Source: Pseudomonas gingeri
GTDB taxonomy: Bacteria > Pseudomonadota > Gammaproteobacteria > Pseudomonadales > Pseudomonadaceae
Direction of reading: 5' to 3'
Length of the DNA: 64,000 bases
Assembly: GCF_013385425.1 (NCBI RefSeq)
Contig: NZ_JACAQA010000019.1
Span: 62,001 to 126,000, forward strand
Shown here one piece after another: positions 62,917 to 64,000 of this stretch. Both the position numbers and the translations under genes were made by a program. Positions within the stretch are counted from its first letter, which is position 1, and each line of letters starts with the position of its first letter. Under the pieces are notes generated by a model. It was given only the letters and a program-made list of their open reading frames with translations. It was not told the DNA's origin and did not search any database.

Positions 62917-64000
62917 ATGTCCCTGAGCGTGTTCGACCTGTTCAAGATCGGCATCGGTCCCTCCAGCTCCCACACCGTCGGTCCGATGCGCGCAGCCGCG
63001 CGTTTCGTCGAGGGTTTGCGGCGCGAGCAACTGCTGTCACAGACCACCAGCGTCAAAGTCGAGCTGTACGGCTCCCTCGGCGCCACCGGCAAAGGCCATG
63101 GCAGCGACAAGGCCGTGCTCCTGGGCCTGGAAGGTGAACACCCGGATACCGTCGATACAGAATCCGTCGCCGCCCGCCTGCACACTATTCGCAGTAACGG
63201 CCGCCTGAATCTGCTCGGCGAGCACTCCATCGAATTCAATGAAAAACTCCACCTGGCGATGATCAGGAAACCCCTGGCCTATCACCCCAACGGCATGATC
63301 TTCCGCGCCTTCGACGCCGCCGGCATCCAGATCCGCAGCCGCGAGTATTACTCGGTGGGCGGCGGTTTCGTGGTCGATGAAGACGCCGCCGGCGCCGACC
63401 GCATCGTCGAGGACAGCACGCCGCTGACCTTCCCGTTCAAAAGCGCCAAGGAACTGCTCGGCCATTGCACCACCTACGGCCTGTCCATCAGCCAGGTGAT
63501 GCTGACCAACGAAAGCGCCTGGCGCCCGGAGGCGGAAACCCGCGCCGGCCTGCTGAAGATCTGGCAGGTGATGCAGGACTGCGTCGACGCCGGTTGCCGC
63601 AATGAAGGCATCCTGCCCGGCGGCTTGAAGGTCAAGCGGCGCGCCGCGGCACTCCATCGCCAGCTGTGCAAGCACCCGGAAGCGGCGTTGCGCGATGCGC
63701 TGTCGGTGCTGGACTGGGTCAACCTCTACGCCCTGGCGGTCAATGAAGAAAACGCCAACGGCGGCCGCGTGGTCACCGCGCCCACCAACGGTGCGGCCGG
63801 GATCATCCCCGCCGTGTTGCATTACTACATGCGCTTTATTGCCGGTGCCAATGAAGACGGCGTGGTGCGTTTCCTTCTCACAGCCGCCGCCATCGGCATT
63901 CTCTACAAGGAAAACGCCTCGATCTCCGGCGCCGAAGTCGGCTGCCAGGGCGAAGTCGGCGTGGCCTGCTCGATGGCCGCCGGGGCCTTGTGCGAAGTGC
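62917..64000 (+). CDS. sdaA: L-serine dehydratase, 3' end outside window
   Basis: At least 361 residues are visible of an Fe-S serine deaminase making pyruvate and ammonia from serine. The N-terminal FDLFKIGIGPSSSHTVGPMRAA is diagnostic, as are NGGRVVTAPTNGAAGIIPA near 285 and the cysteine-bearing GAEVGCQGEVGVACSMAAG near the window end. Following gcvHP, it disposes of serine made from glycine. CGGAGA precedes ATG 62917. The gene is cut by the window edge. Confidence 0.93.
   Translation, partial: MSLSVFDLFKIGIGPSSSHTVGPMRAAARFVEGLRREQLLSQTTSVKVELYGSLGATGKGHGSDKAVLLGLEGEHPDTVDTESVAARLHTIRSNGRLNLLGEHSIEFNEKLHLAMIRKPLAYHPNGMIFRAFDAAGIQIRSREYYSVGGGFVVDEDAAGADRIVEDSTPLTFPFKSAKELLGHCTTYGLSISQVMLTNESAWRPEAETRAGLLKIWQVMQDCVDAGCRNEGILPGGLKVKRRAAALHRQLCKHPEAALRDALSVLDWVNLYALAVNEENANGGRVVTAPTNGAAGIIPAVLHYYMRFIAGANEDGVVRFLLTAAAIGILYKENASISGAEVGCQGEVGVACSMAAGALCEV

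Noticed and set aside
62676..63239. 187-residue minus-strand ORF over the gcvP-sdaA gap
   Set aside because: It is antisense to sdaA and contains translated REP sequence; sdaA on the plus strand is the real gene.

Overview
The window reads as a chromosomal segment of a fluorescent-group Pseudomonas (GC-rich). Indicators are the Entner-Doudoroff and glucose-uptake block, the anaerobic arcDABC operon, tandem fadD genes, a GcsR-controlled glycine cleavage operon, and many REP/REPIN palindromes of the 'GTAGGAGC...TTGCCCGCGAAG' type. From memory, gene order closely follows P. putida and P. fluorescens; I ran no search. No rRNA, tRNA, CRISPR array or insertion sequence was recognised.

Layout. 1-5.8 kb: a truncated PhnD-like binding protein with a fatty acid desaturase, a tiny lysine-rich ORF, an acetyltransferase, a periplasmic methyltransferase, peptide deformylase with a YihY protein, CsbD, and a conserved unknown. 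5.8-11.4 kb: a fatty-acid module with two acyl-CoA synthetases, divergent from an alpha/beta hydrolase and the enoyl-CoA hydratase phaJ1. 11.4-13.5 kb: a stress-type helical bundle protein, a DUF3820 protein and a class V aminotransferase. 13.6-33.9 kb: glucose metabolism: eda-pgl-zwf divergent from hexR, a hexose-6-P mutarotase, oprB, the gtsABCD glucose ABC transporter, an AGE-family epimerase, an AP2-like protein, a two-component system, glk-edd, divergent gap, and mgsA.

33.9-43.9 kb is the accessory region. A HEPN/MNT toxin-antitoxin pair lies between two ~92-bp direct repeats. Next is a DUF6124/DUF3077-like gene behind a strongly structured leader, then a type VI secretion cassette: VgrG, DUF4123 adaptor, VasX-like pore-forming effector, candidate membrane immunity protein and an orphan TssL/DotU. 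The effector 3' end and the immunity gene are visibly AT-richer than their surroundings.

44.2-49.3 kb: a Fur-boxed haem uptake locus (ECF sigma, FecR anti-sigma, TonB receptor, haem oxygenase). The receptor and oxygenase share a promoter-like motif with identical spacing. 49.4-57.5 kb: YbaN, a CoA-transferase, and arcDABC behind an ANR-type box with REPs between its genes, then a DUF5064 protein. 57.6-64 kb: gcsR, three 18-bp GcsR-type sites, a sigma-54 promoter, gcvH, gcvP and sdaA, which runs off the window.

How they work together: OprB and GtsABCD import glucose, Glk phosphorylates it, Zwf-Pgl-Edd-Eda split it, and Gap feeds lower glycolysis. HexR-type operators lie in both divergent control regions, and Hfq/Crc-type CA motifs precede oprB, gtsA, the epimerase and gltR.
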